A program made the translations under genes and the position numbers. The notes below the pieces were generated by a model. That model searched no databases. It was not told the origin of the DNA and worked only from the letters and a program-made list of their open reading frames with translations. Positions 1 to 8,545 of a stretch of DNA of 45,912 nucleotides are shown piece after piece. The stretch lies in contig CAVEXN010000020.1 in NCBI GenBank assembly GCA_963620035.1, forward strand, positions 1 to 45,912, in the 5' to 3' direction. Within the stretch, counting starts at the first letter, position 1; each line of letters starts with the position of its first letter. The DNA comes from F23-D06 sp963620035 (GTDB taxonomy: Bacteria > Bacteroidota > Bacteroidia > Bacteroidales > WCHB1-69).

Positions 1-1780
1 GGGTGTAGGTTCCGGACTGGTCGTAGGTGATTCCGTCCCACTCGTAACTCTCACAGGCGGTATGGGAGATGGTGTTCTCTGCGGGTTGCAGTATGGTGAG
101 GTGCAGGGTCACGACGGAGTCGCAGCCGTTTGCTGCTGTGAGGGTCTGGGTGTATTCGCCGGACTGGTCGTAGGTGGTTCCGTTCCACTCGTAGGATACG
201 CAGGAGGTTCTGGTGATGGCGGTGTCTTTCGATTGCACTATGAGGGTTATGGTATCATGTAAATAGAAAAGACTACCGTATGAGTTTGTAAAACTGTATG
301 TTACGATATAGTCAGTGGTTGCCTGCGGGTTGACTGCAATCTGACGATCAGTGCTGTAGATCGGATTGTCCATGCTGTTTTCATACCAAGCGATGATGGC
401 ATCTTCGTCTGGCGGGGTTACTGGCGTGAAACGCCAGGCCTCAAGGTCTGCTGTCCAACTGGTATTCAAGTCCCGGCCGGGCGCTATGATCATCTGCGAG
501 GAGGTGCTGTTCTGAATGCCAACGACACCGTTCCCATTGTTGTGATTCGGGTTGTTTGCTCGATGCCGGATATAGATGTCGATGATGTTGGTGCCTTCGT
601 ACAGCACCATCTGGTAGGAGTTGTATTTGCTGCTGTCTTCGAAACATCTGGGAATAGGATCGCCCCAATCAGTTACACCCGGACTTTGGTATAGCCCGAC
701 GTTGTCGTAGTTGAACACGAATGTCCGGCAAGGATATTCACCCATGATGCCGTAGCGTACAGCACCGTTGTTGATGAAGCATCGGCAGTCCACGTCTTCC
801 ATTACCCCGTATATGGAATTGGAATAGAGATAAGGATGGTATACTAAGGCCGTCGCCCCCCACGTTGCAATGTCCCTCATCCAATCTTGCTGAACGTATG
901 GCAATGTAGTCCTCGATTGGGTAGGACAAACAGTAGAGTTCCAAACGCAGAACCAACGACCCCCATAAGGAACATCCGGTCCGTATGGCCTTGAGAAGGA
1001 GATAAGTCCGTTGGTGCCAGGAAAGACCCTGCTGTAGTTTTGTCCGAAAAACGAGAACGTGAAGGGCAGGTCAACGCCGGGATTGTCGCGAGGTAACCAT
1101 TTGTCGTCATCTTCTGCGGTTACAGGGGTTCCTTCGTTGAACGGAAACGGCGGGGCATAGGGTATCTGTGTTACGGTGTAGTCGTTGGTGTGTCGACCGA
1201 AGGCGATGATGTCGGTGGTAAGCAGGGTGGGCTGCCCACAGCGATGCTCAATGACACGTTGCGTTGTTCCCATTGAATCCCCGATCAGGATCTGGGGACA
1301 GGCAGACCCGTCAGGCACGGAAATCAGTTCCGGCACGCAGGTCACTAAGGCCTCCCAACCGGAATGGTCCGTATCATCGAATCTGCCGTTGTATTCGATA
1401 TAGAGGGTGTTTCCGGACGAGAAGATGACCGGCGGCATGTTTCCTGTCGTTGAATCCAGCGTAGAGGAGTGAAACCGTCCGATAAGGCGGCTGTTTGCCG
1501 GGTCAACCCAGGGTCCCGCCCCGTCATAGATAAGCATTTTCCCTCCGATGTCGAAAGAACGGAATTCCAGTCTGATGTGCGAATCGGGAGATACGAAAGT
1601 GATGCCGTAGCCTTCATAGTTGCCGGCTATGTTCCCGTCTGCGCCGCCTGAATCGTACCATAAAAAATGACACCCTTCATACTGACCATTGTTGCTGGTG
1701 CTGACAATGGTCTGTGCTACAACGGTATTGTAGCAAAACAGGCCGAAGAGCAGTGCGGTATAGCGTAGAAATATTCTCAT
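1..1780 (-). CDS. Large secreted CUB-like/repeat surface protein, partial (3' end outside window)
   Basis: This reading frame starts at the ATG complementary to 1778-1780 and stays open for 593 codons to the left edge, so no stop lies in the window. The N-terminus has a basic-hydrophobic signal peptide ending near residue 23 (VVAQ). Residues about 30-150 look like a CUB-like domain: a Cys followed by WYDSGG and GNY, then SPDSHIRLEF and LIYDG. Residues 200-430 have no clear family; they contain FSFFGQNY and GTNGLISF, resembling NIDO-like or adhesive modules. Near the edge begins a 49-residue repeat with a CxSYEWxGxTYDQSGxYT core, seen almost twice. Such repeats are common in very large Bacteroidota adhesins exported by T9SS, but the C-terminal sorting domain is not visible. 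Its substrate or ligand is unknown. The secreted, repetitive nature is clear; an adhesive role is inferred. Confidence 0.85.
   Translation of the reverse strand, partial: MRIFLRYTALLFGLFCYNTVVAQTIVSTSNNGQYEGCHFLWYDSGGADGNIAGNYEGYGITFVSPDSHIRLEFRSFDIGGKMLIYDGAGPWVDPANSRLIGRFHSSTLDSTTGNMPPVIFSSGNTLYIEYNGRFDDTDHSGWEALVTCVPELISVPDGSACPQILIGDSMGTTQRVIEHRCGQPTLLTTDIIAFGRHTNDYTVTQIPYAPPFPFNEGTPVTAEDDDKWLPRDNPGVDLPFTFSFFGQNYSRVFPGTNGLISFSRPYGPDVPYGGRWFCVWNSTVCPTQSRTTLPYVQQDWMRDIATWGATALVYHPYLYSNSIYGVMEDVDCRCFINNGAVRYGIMGEYPCRTFVFNYDNVGLYQSPGVTDWGDPIPRCFEDSSKYNSYQMVLYEGTNIIDIYIRHRANNPNHNNGNGVVGIQNSTSSQMIIAPGRDLNTSWTADLEAWRFTPVTPPDEDAIIAWYENSMDNPIYSTDRQIAVNPQATTDYIVTYSFTNSYGSLFYLHDTITLIVQSKDTAITRTSCVSYEWNGTTYDQSGEYTQTLTAANGCDSVVTLHLTILQPAENTISHTACESYEWDGITYDQSGTYT
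14..208 (-). repeat. 147-bp coding repeat in the surface protein
   Basis: The 16-bp string starting GGACTGGTCG occurs at 14-29 and again at 161-176, a spacing of exactly 147 bp or 49 codons. The flanking codons for the SYEW/TYDQSG core also match. The array evidently continues beyond the left edge. Confidence 0.8.
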
Positions 1781-1933
1781 GTTTCTTCTATTATATTGAA
1801 CAATAATTGCAAAGCAGGGTGACAGCAGTTTGTTGTTACCTGTTTTTCTTGAAATAAATAGGAGTTTGTATAGGATGTGAGATTATGCAGTGCAGAGAGC
1901 AGATGCGTCTGTTATTTATTCAGAAATAACGCA

Positions 1934-1941
1934 CAAAGATA
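1934..1941 (-). promoter_or_regulatory. Bacteroidota -7 element for the left surface protein
   Basis: Reads TATCTTTG on the minus strand, matching TAnnTTTG, about 150 bp upstream of the start at 1780. No TTG was found at the usual -33 distance. Confidence 0.45.
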
Positions 1942-2018
1942 ATACTATTCCTGATATCTGAATGCCATTTATTTCTGTTTTTCTATCTTTTAAGGAAAAA
2001 AAAGGAAAAAACGGAATA

Positions 2019-3095
2019 TCAGTTGAGGCTGACACGTGGATCCAGCCATCCGTAGATGATGTCGCATATAATGTTGATGATGACGAGAACGATGGAGACG
2101 TAAAGCAAAGACCCCATCACTACAGGGAAATCATACTTGTCGAGTGCGTCAACGATGACGACACCCATACCTTTCCAGTCGAAGATGTACTCCACAAATA
2201 CGGCGCCGGCCAGCAGTCCGGCCAGCCAACCTGACACGGCGGTCACCACAGGGTTCAAGGCGTTCTTTAACGCGTGGCGCACAATGACGGTATGCTTTGG
2301 GAGTCCTTTGGCCTTGGCTGTGCGGATATAATCCTGCGACAGCACGTCGAGGAGCGAGTTTTTGGTGAGTTCAACCACTACTGCCAACGGGCGGATGCCT
2401 AACGTGACAGCCGGCAAAATCAGATTTTTGAGGTCAAGGTACTGGCCGCTGCCATAGTCATCAACGGTGTAGAGGCTTCCGAACATGCTGAGTCCGGTGA
2501 TGTCAGACAGCAGAAATGCAAATATCCATGCAAACAGGATGGCGGCAAAAAACGACGGTATCGACATGCCGAGTGTGGAGAGAACCAATGCCAGATGGTC
2601 GAACCAGGTGCCTTTGTACAAGGCGCAGAATATGCCGACGACAATGCCGACAATGAGTGCGAACACGATGGATACTACCGCCAGCAAGACCGTATTGGGG
2701 AAAGCCTCCGCAATGATCTCGCCCACGGGCCGCTTGCTCTGGTAAGACCGGCGCAGATAGGGGGCTTTCAATACAACTGCAGATTTGCCCGTAGAGATGA
2801 TCCTGACGTAATGATAATTGTTGTCGTTGAGGTAGAAGAATGAGTCCTTGTCAGTAGTTTTGTGCCACGACAGGGGCGACACGTCATTCAGGTAAGCCAG
2901 ATACTGCACCCCGATCGGGAGGTCAAGCCCCATCTCTTTGCGGATGGCCTCTTCCGTTTCCAAATCGCTGCGTTGCCCCATCATCATGCGTGCGGGGTCT
3001 GATGGCAGTACCGAAAAAAGGAAAAACACGAGGGTCATTACCCCGAACATCAGCAGGATGCCGTAAAGCACTTTCTTTATGATATAGCGAAGCAC
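2019..3095 (-). CDS. ABC transporter permease, DppB/OppB family
   Basis: A 358-residue inner-membrane permease of the peptide/nickel (binding-protein-dependent, type 1) importer family. The N-terminus reads YIIKKVLYGILLMFGVMTLVFFL, the typical first transmembrane helix of DppB-like subunits. About six membrane segments follow. The EAA coupling loop is visible near residues 250-285 (RTAKAKGLPKHTVIVRHALK), ending in the NALNPVV stretch. Residues about 75-115 form an extended periplasmic insertion, as in longer Bacteroidota members of the family. A partner permease, ATPase and substrate-binding protein are not adjacent, so this subunit is orphaned in the window and its substrate cannot be assigned. 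It has its own promoter element at 3121-3128 and lies downstream of the terminator of the large gene at 3304-6561. Confidence 0.9.
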   Translation of the reverse strand: MLRYIIKKVLYGILLMFGVMTLVFFLFSVLPSDPARMMMGQRSDLETEEAIRKEMGLDLPIGVQYLAYLNDVSPLSWHKTTDKDSFFYLNDNNYHYVRIISTGKSAVVLKAPYLRRSYQSKRPVGEIIAEAFPNTVLLAVVSIVFALIVGIVVGIFCALYKGTWFDHLALVLSTLGMSIPSFFAAILFAWIFAFLLSDITGLSMFGSLYTVDDYGSGQYLDLKNLILPAVTLGIRPLAVVVELTKNSLLDVLSQDYIRTAKAKGLPKHTVIVRHALKNALNPVVTAVSGWLAGLLAGAVFVEYIFDWKGMGVVIVDALDKYDFPVVMGSLLYVSIVLVIINIICDIIYGWLDPRVSLN

Positions 3096-3120
3096 GTGTC
3101 AGTCCGTTTTTAAAACGGTG

Positions 3121-3128
3121 CAAAAATA
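3121..3128 (-). promoter_or_regulatory. -7 element for the permease gene
   Basis: TATTTTTG on the minus strand fits TAnnTTTG and lies 26 bp upstream of the permease ATG at 3095. A -33 TTG at 19-21 bp is not evident. Confidence 0.55.
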
Positions 3129-3223
3129 CACCTTATTTGCAGCCGCTGATGTCATCAATCTGCTTTTCTTGAAAGGAGGCATGATGGTCTTTCTTTTCAC
3201 ATTTACGTTTCCAATGAAAAAAC

Positions 3224-3261
3224 GAAAAAGGAGGACAACGTATGCGCCATCCTCCTTTTTC
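3224..3261 (-). terminator. Rho-independent terminator of the FISUMP gene
   Basis: A 12-bp perfect stem (3224-3235 with 3250-3261) encloses a 14-nt loop and, on the minus strand, is followed after CG by a run of six T. It lies 43 bp after the stop codon of the 3304-6561 gene and separates it from the permease. Confidence 0.75.
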
Positions 3262-3303
3262 CCGGTCATAATGTCGGGCATCGGGATGATTGCCCGTTTG
3301 ATT

Positions 3304-6300
3304 TTATGGATTGGCTCGTTTTACGCATCTTACGCTGTAGCCCATGCCCTTGACCTTGTCTTGATACAAGGCTTGTTCGCAGTAGTAGGCGACAGTGAGG
3401 CAGGAGGCCTCGGTGGCGGTGTGGGTGTCATGTGACCAGAAGAAGGCCTCGCCCAGCAGGTCCAGATAGCGGGCGGAGACAGGGTCGTAATAGCCCGCAG
3501 CCACGGCACTGAAGCCCAGGGCATCCGTGCCCGCCGCACCCGGCAGCCACTTCGACTGGTCTGTGCTTTTCAGTGCGCTGACATCTGTCGCCCTGTCGGT
3601 GACATCTTGCAGATTGGCGGATGACGGCAACGCCCAGCCCTCCGGACAGACTCCGGGCACATAGACATAACCGCTTATAGGGTCGGTAGTCGTGGCCGGC
3701 ACCGCAGTGTTGTCACCCTCGGGCACGTTGACGGCGGAGTACCAAGTGTAGAGGAGGCCGAAGTTGGCGATGTTCTCCTCCGTATCAGGACGCTCGAGGC
3801 TGTGGTAGCCCATAGCGAACGGAACCGTGGTGCCGTCGCTGTATTTGGTGGCTTTGAGGTTGCTCTTGGTCCAGCATTCGCAGCCTATGCGGACAGTCTC
3901 GTAGGTGTTTCCGTCTATGTCGGTTACGGTGACGCCCGTGCCGCAGGCGGGGTACTCAACAATGTAGTTCCTGTCGAAGATGACTTTGCCGCCGCAGGGG
4001 TCGGTCACGGTCCAGGTGACGACGTACGTGCCCGGGGCGAGTCGGATTGGCAACAAGTGCGCGTTGTTGGTTATGACAAGCTGGTCTTCCCATTCCGTGA
4101 TTGTCGTGGTTATGTCAGGTGTGGCAATGTTCAGCGCCGTGTCGCATGCACCGTAGTAGAGCGTAGCGGTGACATCGGAGTTGTCGTAGGTGATTGCGTC
4201 TGCATTACTTATACTTGGCTTTAGGGTGACACTGTACTTGAACGGCAGGCCATAGCAGGTGTCACCGGGGATGACCTCGATAGGGGCGACCATATAAACC
4301 ACAGTGGCGTCGGCAAGACCGTTGTTAGAAAGGTTGGTTTCGGAGAAAGAGACCGCCGGCGTGCTGTTGGCATTCGCGCCCGTAATGCTTGCATCCGTGC
4401 TCAACACCGTCCAAGTGTACCTCAAATCGCCGAATGGGGGAGAGGTGGGGAGGAACGTCTTGTTCAAGGGTTTTTGGGGTGAGCATAACGTTTCGCTGAT
4501 GTCGGCGAACATGGCAGTTGCACACGACGTTTGTATAAATACCTGTATCACTTGGTCTGAAACCCCTGCCGGGGAGCAGTCTTCACTATACACCCGCACA
4601 GATATTGTAGTGTCTTTGTCAAGTGCTGCACCGTCTGCAAGGCATCCGGTGGTTGAGAAAGCGACAGCTCCAAGAGGGTTGCAGTAGTTGCCCTCTGTAT
4701 TGAAATGCGTTAGCACCAAATCAAGGACATCACGTTCATTGTAAATATACTGTCCTAAAGGATTTGTAGTAACTACGAGAGTGTCTCTGTTGCCATTGCT
4801 GTTATAGTATGAAGAGTAGGGTGTTTCTAAAGACATGTCAAAATTCTTTGGACCGACGGAAGCGGTACATCCGTTGGCACCGGTTACTTGGACGGAAACG
4901 GTAGATACAACAGGGCATTGCAATATTTTGTCAACTGTCAAAGTGTTTTCGTTGACGGTATAGGAGAAATCTCCTGCGGTCTTGTTAGTGCTCCAAGTGT
5001 AAGATGCCGTCCCCCCGACTTCGGAGAGGTTGGTCACTGTTGCCGTAGCCTTTAATTTCCCGGAACATAAAGGTTCTGTGGTGAGCGTTACGGAGGGCTT
5101 CATCTTTGGGGTGATGGTGTAGGTGTTCTCTGAATAGAGCTTACATTCATTGCCTGGCAAGGTTATAAAGAACCTATATCGGGGATTGTACAGGGGTCTG
5201 ACGGTCACATTATACTCCACATAACTATCCCCTGTGTTCTGGTTTGTCCACTCCCAAATGCCGGGATGCCCGGGAGTATAGACGCGTTTTTGCCATTGTA
5301 TCGTTTCCGTGCGTGATGTGTTGGCTTTCAAACTGAGAGATGTGAGAACGTCTCCCACACATGGGGTAGGGAAGGTGGGATTTTCCTCCACCGTTCCGAC
5401 TGGCACATCTGTAGGATGCGATGTAATGTTGACACTGGTAGTGTAAGAGATGGGGCATCCTGTCACAGTATAGCCGCGCCGGAAGGTTCCTTTCTCGCTG
5501 ACAACCAGTTCGGAAGTTGTGCCGGATATAGACTCCCATACGTTTGTGCCGGTATTGTATTTCTGCCACGAGTAGGTGCCTCCTGCCGGGGTTGCATCAG
5601 CCGTGCTGTTTATCGTAATTGCGAACGAGGAGGCGGGCACGCCGCTGCAACGCCAGTTACTGAGGTTGAGATTGCCCGGGGTCATAGTGGCGCAAGGGTC
5701 AGGTTTTAGGTAGGAGATGCGGACAAGCCCATTCGCCCCAACTCCGCCATAGGCAAGAGTTGTTGACCCAGAATGAGCGCCACTGCCGCCGCCGCCATAT
5801 TTATTGCCTGGGTTGCCGTCTATTGCTGTTGTGTTGGTAGTTTCATTCAAATGCACCGGATTACCGCCACTGCCCGAAGGGTATGTGGCTTGTCCGGCGT
5901 ATGGAGTGGTTGAGTAAAGATTAGTTCTATATGCGGTTTGTCCATTCCCCGAAGGACCGGCTGCCGCCCCGCCGCCGCCAGACCAACAACCTATATTAGT
6001 ACTCGTGTACCACCTGAATCCTCTGCCTCCGTTTCCGCCGCTGTATTTCACATCTCCGATGCAATCGTTCGACTGTCCGCCCTTTGCATTATAATAATAG
6101 GCATTTATTGAATCACGGTGAAGAAGACTCGCCGTTTCCCCACCTGCCGCCTTTACAATAGTGCTGGAAGAAAAAACTACATAACTTGATCCCCCATTCC
6201 ATCGAAGTGGTTTAGTATTGTAAAATATATTTGGACCCCACTTGCCGCCTTTGCCTACGGTAATGGAGAAAACTTGTCCGGTAGATGTCGTGATAGTTTT

Positions 6301-6561
6301 CTTTGCATATGCGCCGCCGCCGCCACCTGCTGCGCCGCCGTCACCATGACGATAATATGCACTGCCGCCGGCCCCGCCGGCCCCCCAACATTCGAATGTG
6401 ACAGATGTGACACCCTCCGGCACGGTCCAGGAAGAGTCTGTTGTGACCCAAATGATGGTGTCATTTCCACTTGGAGCTTGCGCTCTCGTCGTCAGCGTTG
6501 CCATCAGCAACAAACAGCAAACAGCAATTACGCTGCATAAAAAATGTATTCTTTTATTCAT
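3304..6561 (-). CDS. Secreted glycine-rich protein with Ig/PKD-like region and C-terminal FISUMP domain
   Basis: An 1085-residue exported protein. Residues 1-28 form a signal peptide ending near TTRAQ. Residues about 30-290 are a glycine-rich domain with many GGGG and GGxG blocks and a TSVTFECWGAGGAGG opening; such domains occur at the start of cell-surface proteins in this phylum. Residues 300-870 are Thr/Ser/Val-rich and resemble Ig-like or PKD-like modules, with phrases such as SYTWSTNKT and YVVTWTVTDPCGG. Residues about 875-1085 are a Fibrobacter succinogenes major paralogous (FISUMP) domain: DGNTYETVRIG, CWTKSNL, FGLLYTWYSAV, CPEGWALPS and the terminal YSVRCVK. It follows a promoter element at 6724-6731 and is transcribed away from the EFR1 gene. 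Cell-surface location is well supported; binding target is unknown. No typical T9SS sorting domain is seen after the FISUMP domain. Confidence 0.9.
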   Translation of the reverse strand: MNKRIHFLCSVIAVCCLLLMATLTTRAQAPSGNDTIIWVTTDSSWTVPEGVTSVTFECWGAGGAGGSAYYRHGDGGAAGGGGGAYAKKTITTSTGQVFSITVGKGGKWGPNIFYNTKPLRWNGGSSYVVFSSSTIVKAAGGETASLLHRDSINAYYYNAKGGQSNDCIGDVKYSGGNGGRGFRWYTSTNIGCWSGGGGAAAGPSGNGQTAYRTNLYSTTPYAGQATYPSGSGGNPVHLNETTNTTAIDGNPGNKYGGGGSGAHSGSTTLAYGGVGANGLVRISYLKPDPCATMTPGNLNLSNWRCSGVPASSFAITINSTADATPAGGTYSWQKYNTGTNVWESISGTTSELVVSEKGTFRRGYTVTGCPISYTTSVNITSHPTDVPVGTVEENPTFPTPCVGDVLTSLSLKANTSRTETIQWQKRVYTPGHPGIWEWTNQNTGDSYVEYNVTVRPLYNPRYRFFITLPGNECKLYSENTYTITPKMKPSVTLTTEPLCSGKLKATATVTNLSEVGGTASYTWSTNKTAGDFSYTVNENTLTVDKILQCPVVSTVSVQVTGANGCTASVGPKNFDMSLETPYSSYYNSNGNRDTLVVTTNPLGQYIYNERDVLDLVLTHFNTEGNYCNPLGAVAFSTTGCLADGAALDKDTTISVRVYSEDCSPAGVSDQVIQVFIQTSCATAMFADISETLCSPQKPLNKTFLPTSPPFGDLRYTWTVLSTDASITGANANSTPAVSFSETNLSNNGLADATVVYMVAPIEVIPGDTCYGLPFKYSVTLKPSISNADAITYDNSDVTATLYYGACDTALNIATPDITTTITEWEDQLVITNNAHLLPIRLAPGTYVVTWTVTDPCGGKVIFDRNYIVEYPACGTGVTVTDIDGNTYETVRIGCECWTKSNLKATKYSDGTTVPFAMGYHSLERPDTEENIANFGLLYTWYSAVNVPEGDNTAVPATTTDPISGYVYVPGVCPEGWALPSSANLQDVTDRATDVSALKSTDQSKWLPGAAGTDALGFSAVAAGYYDPVSARYLDLLGEAFFWSHDTHTATEASCLTVAYYCEQALYQDKVKGMGYSVRCVKRANP

Positions 6562-6723
6562 AATGGTATAAATTATAATTGTTTCAAATACAGTCAGAAC
6601 ATACGCTTCACAGCATTTCCTTTTGCCAAAAGGAAGACAAAAAGAAAAGCGTTTCTATCTATGAGGTTCAGAGTATCTGTTTTTACAGTAGGCAGTCTTC
6701 AAATATTAGTATCAAAAAGTTTG

Positions 6724-6731
6724 CAAAGATA
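6724..6731 (-). promoter_or_regulatory. -7 element for the FISUMP surface protein
   Basis: TATCTTTG on the minus strand fits TAnnTTTG, about 163 bp upstream of the start codon. The leader would be unusually long, so the assignment is tentative. Confidence 0.4.
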
Positions 6732-6837
6732 TATATTTTTTTGCACACAATAAAAAAAAGAAACGAATGTTTTATTTTTTTATTTTCATTGGCCGGTGTC
6801 CGCCACTGCCAATGGGCGCACAAAACACAGTACTGCT

Positions 6838-7602
6838 ATGATATTCTACTATTCAGGATGCGGCAACAGCCGCCATATTGCCGAAACGTTGGCGCAACAG
6901 TCTGGCGAAGACTTGGTATCCATGTCCGAAGCAATCAACAGAAGAGACTATTCGTACACCGTCGGTGCCGGTGAGCGTGTTGGCTTCGTCTTCCCCGTAT
7001 ATGCATGGGCGCCGCCGCACCTTGTGCTCGACTTCATAAAGCGGCTCCAGTTGAACAATGCTCCGGCATATATATACATGGTAGCCACCTGCGGTGACAA
7101 TGCCGGCATGACCCACCGCATATTCCGGAAAGCGCTGCAGCGGCGAGGCTGGCAACTCAATGCGGCTTTCTTCCTGCGTATGCCCAACACTTACGTCTAT
7201 ATGCCCGGCATGTACACCGACACGCCGGAGACGGTGAAGTCCAAGCTGGAGAGAATTGTGCAACGGCTTCCGGAAATAACCCGGGCCATAGAGAATCGGG
7301 AGGCGGTGCAGGAAACCTTAGGGGGTGCATTCCCTTTCTTGAAAAGCTGCTTGGCGCAGCCGCTGTTCTACTGGCGTATGTCAGACCGGCCGCTGCACAC
7401 CACGGACCGTTGCATGGGGTGCGGAATCTGCGCCAAGGTCTGTCCGCTGCACAACATCACGATAGAGGATGGGCATCCTGTTTGGCACGGCCATTGCACC
7501 CACTGCACCGCCTGCTACCACCACTGTCCGCAGAATGCCGTGCAATACGGCAGCCTTACATGCGGCAAAGGGCAATATTACTATGGGAGAGAGCAGAAGT
7601 GA
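6838..7602 (+). CDS. EFR1-type flavodoxin/ferredoxin fusion protein
   Basis: A 254-residue cytosolic redox protein. Residues 1-160 are a flavodoxin-like fold that begins at once with the FMN-loop sequence IFYYSGCGNSRHIAE. The C-terminal part has two 4Fe-4S motifs: CMGCGICAKVCP from about residue 192 and CTHCTACYHHCP from about residue 220. This is the architecture of the EFR1 family of flavodoxin-ferredoxin fusions, common in anaerobic Bacteroidota and Clostridia, whose partners are mostly unknown. An upstream GTG at 6796 would add 14 residues. I chose the ATG at 6838 because the flavodoxin strand starts there. It is divergent from the FISUMP gene and has no obvious operon partner. Confidence 0.88.
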   Translation: MIFYYSGCGNSRHIAETLAQQSGEDLVSMSEAINRRDYSYTVGAGERVGFVFPVYAWAPPHLVLDFIKRLQLNNAPAYIYMVATCGDNAGMTHRIFRKALQRRGWQLNAAFFLRMPNTYVYMPGMYTDTPETVKSKLERIVQRLPEITRAIENREAVQETLGGAFPFLKSCLAQPLFYWRMSDRPLHTTDRCMGCGICAKVCPLHNITIEDGHPVWHGHCTHCTACYHHCPQNAVQYGSLTCGKGQYYYGREQK

Positions 7603-7790
7603 ACAGTGCCGGTTTGGCATAACTTTTGAATCAACCGTACACAAGTACAATTAATAAACGGGAAATGCTAGGGCAGTGGAATAATGTCCGATTGTTTTTC
7701 AATGAATTAGAAAACCGTGAAAGGATTAGCCGTACAAACAGTTGTTAAACTCACGATAAAGAAAAGAGTCCACATTGGCCGGAAATCATT

Positions 7791-8186
7791 CTATGCACGT
7801 TTTTGGTTGTAGTCGGCATTCACAAGGTTCATTGCCTTGAAGAATTTGTAAAAGAAAATGAACGGTCCAACTAAAATCATGGAGCCAAAGAAGTACCACC
7901 CCCAAAAAGTACCTGCACTTAAGTTGAAAGGAAGATTCCTGATTTGAAGTTCATCCCCGATTCTGTTGCAAAGCCTGTGCCACCATACAAGAGGGGCGAT
8001 GCCCAAGGTAAGCCAACTGAAAAGAAAGAGTATCAAACAATAATGCATCGTGTGCTTTCCGTCTCGGGGAGATGCGACTTGATTGATTTCTTCGGAAACG
8101 TGTGACATGACGACGATTCCATAAATTCCGAGGGTGACAAGGGAGAGAAAGATAAACTTCACCATCCCACGATTTGTTCGTAACAT
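7791..8186 (-). CDS. DUF4234-like small membrane protein
   Basis: A 131-residue integral membrane protein. It begins MLRTNRGMVKFIFLSLVTLG and has three to four predicted membrane segments: roughly residues 8-28, 45-65 and 90-115. The opening pattern of basic residues followed by FIFLSLVTLGIYGI, and the later WWHRLCNRIG, are typical of the DUF4234 family, whose function is unknown. It is a single gene between convergent and same-strand neighbours, with a possible promoter element at 8318-8325. No signal peptide cleavage site is evident. Confidence 0.75.
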   Translation of the reverse strand: MLRTNRGMVKFIFLSLVTLGIYGIVVMSHVSEEINQVASPRDGKHTMHYCLILFLFSWLTLGIAPLVWWHRLCNRIGDELQIRNLPFNLSAGTFWGWYFFGSMILVGPFIFFYKFFKAMNLVNADYNQKRA

Positions 8187-8545
8187 GATTTTAATGTATT
8201 AAGTTGTTAATAAAATGGAACTTCCGCTGTTTGCAAGTGTTATTTGCCTTATTTCCGCAGGACGTTGTGAAGTTCCTTAAGCCAAAATCCGGCAGAAACA
8301 TGAGCTCCAAATATAATGGTTTTTTTTTAATTCTGCAACTTTTTACATTTTTGACAGCAACTTATTGATGAACAATAAATTGTAATGACGATTGTTCGTA
8401 GAAAACGTAATCCTTGCCTGCCGTACGTGCTGAATATAGCACTCAAAAGGAAATTTTTTAGTGTTTTTTTCGCACAAAAGTTCCTCCGGCATGTCAGAAG
8501 CGTCGAGAAATAGGGCTGGCATTGTCTGCCGCTTTGCGATGGCAA
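8187..8545. other. Intergenic region between DUF4234 and DUF4143 ATPase genes
   Basis: About 360 bp. It holds a possible minus-strand -7 element (TATATTTG, 8318-8325) for the DUF4234 gene and an AT-rich stretch near 8320-8350. I see no gene, tRNA or clear hairpin here. Confidence 0.5.

Noticed and set aside
6796..6837. GTG start extending the EFR1 protein by 14 residues
   Set aside because: The added residues lie before the flavodoxin strand, and the ATG at 6838 begins exactly at the fold.
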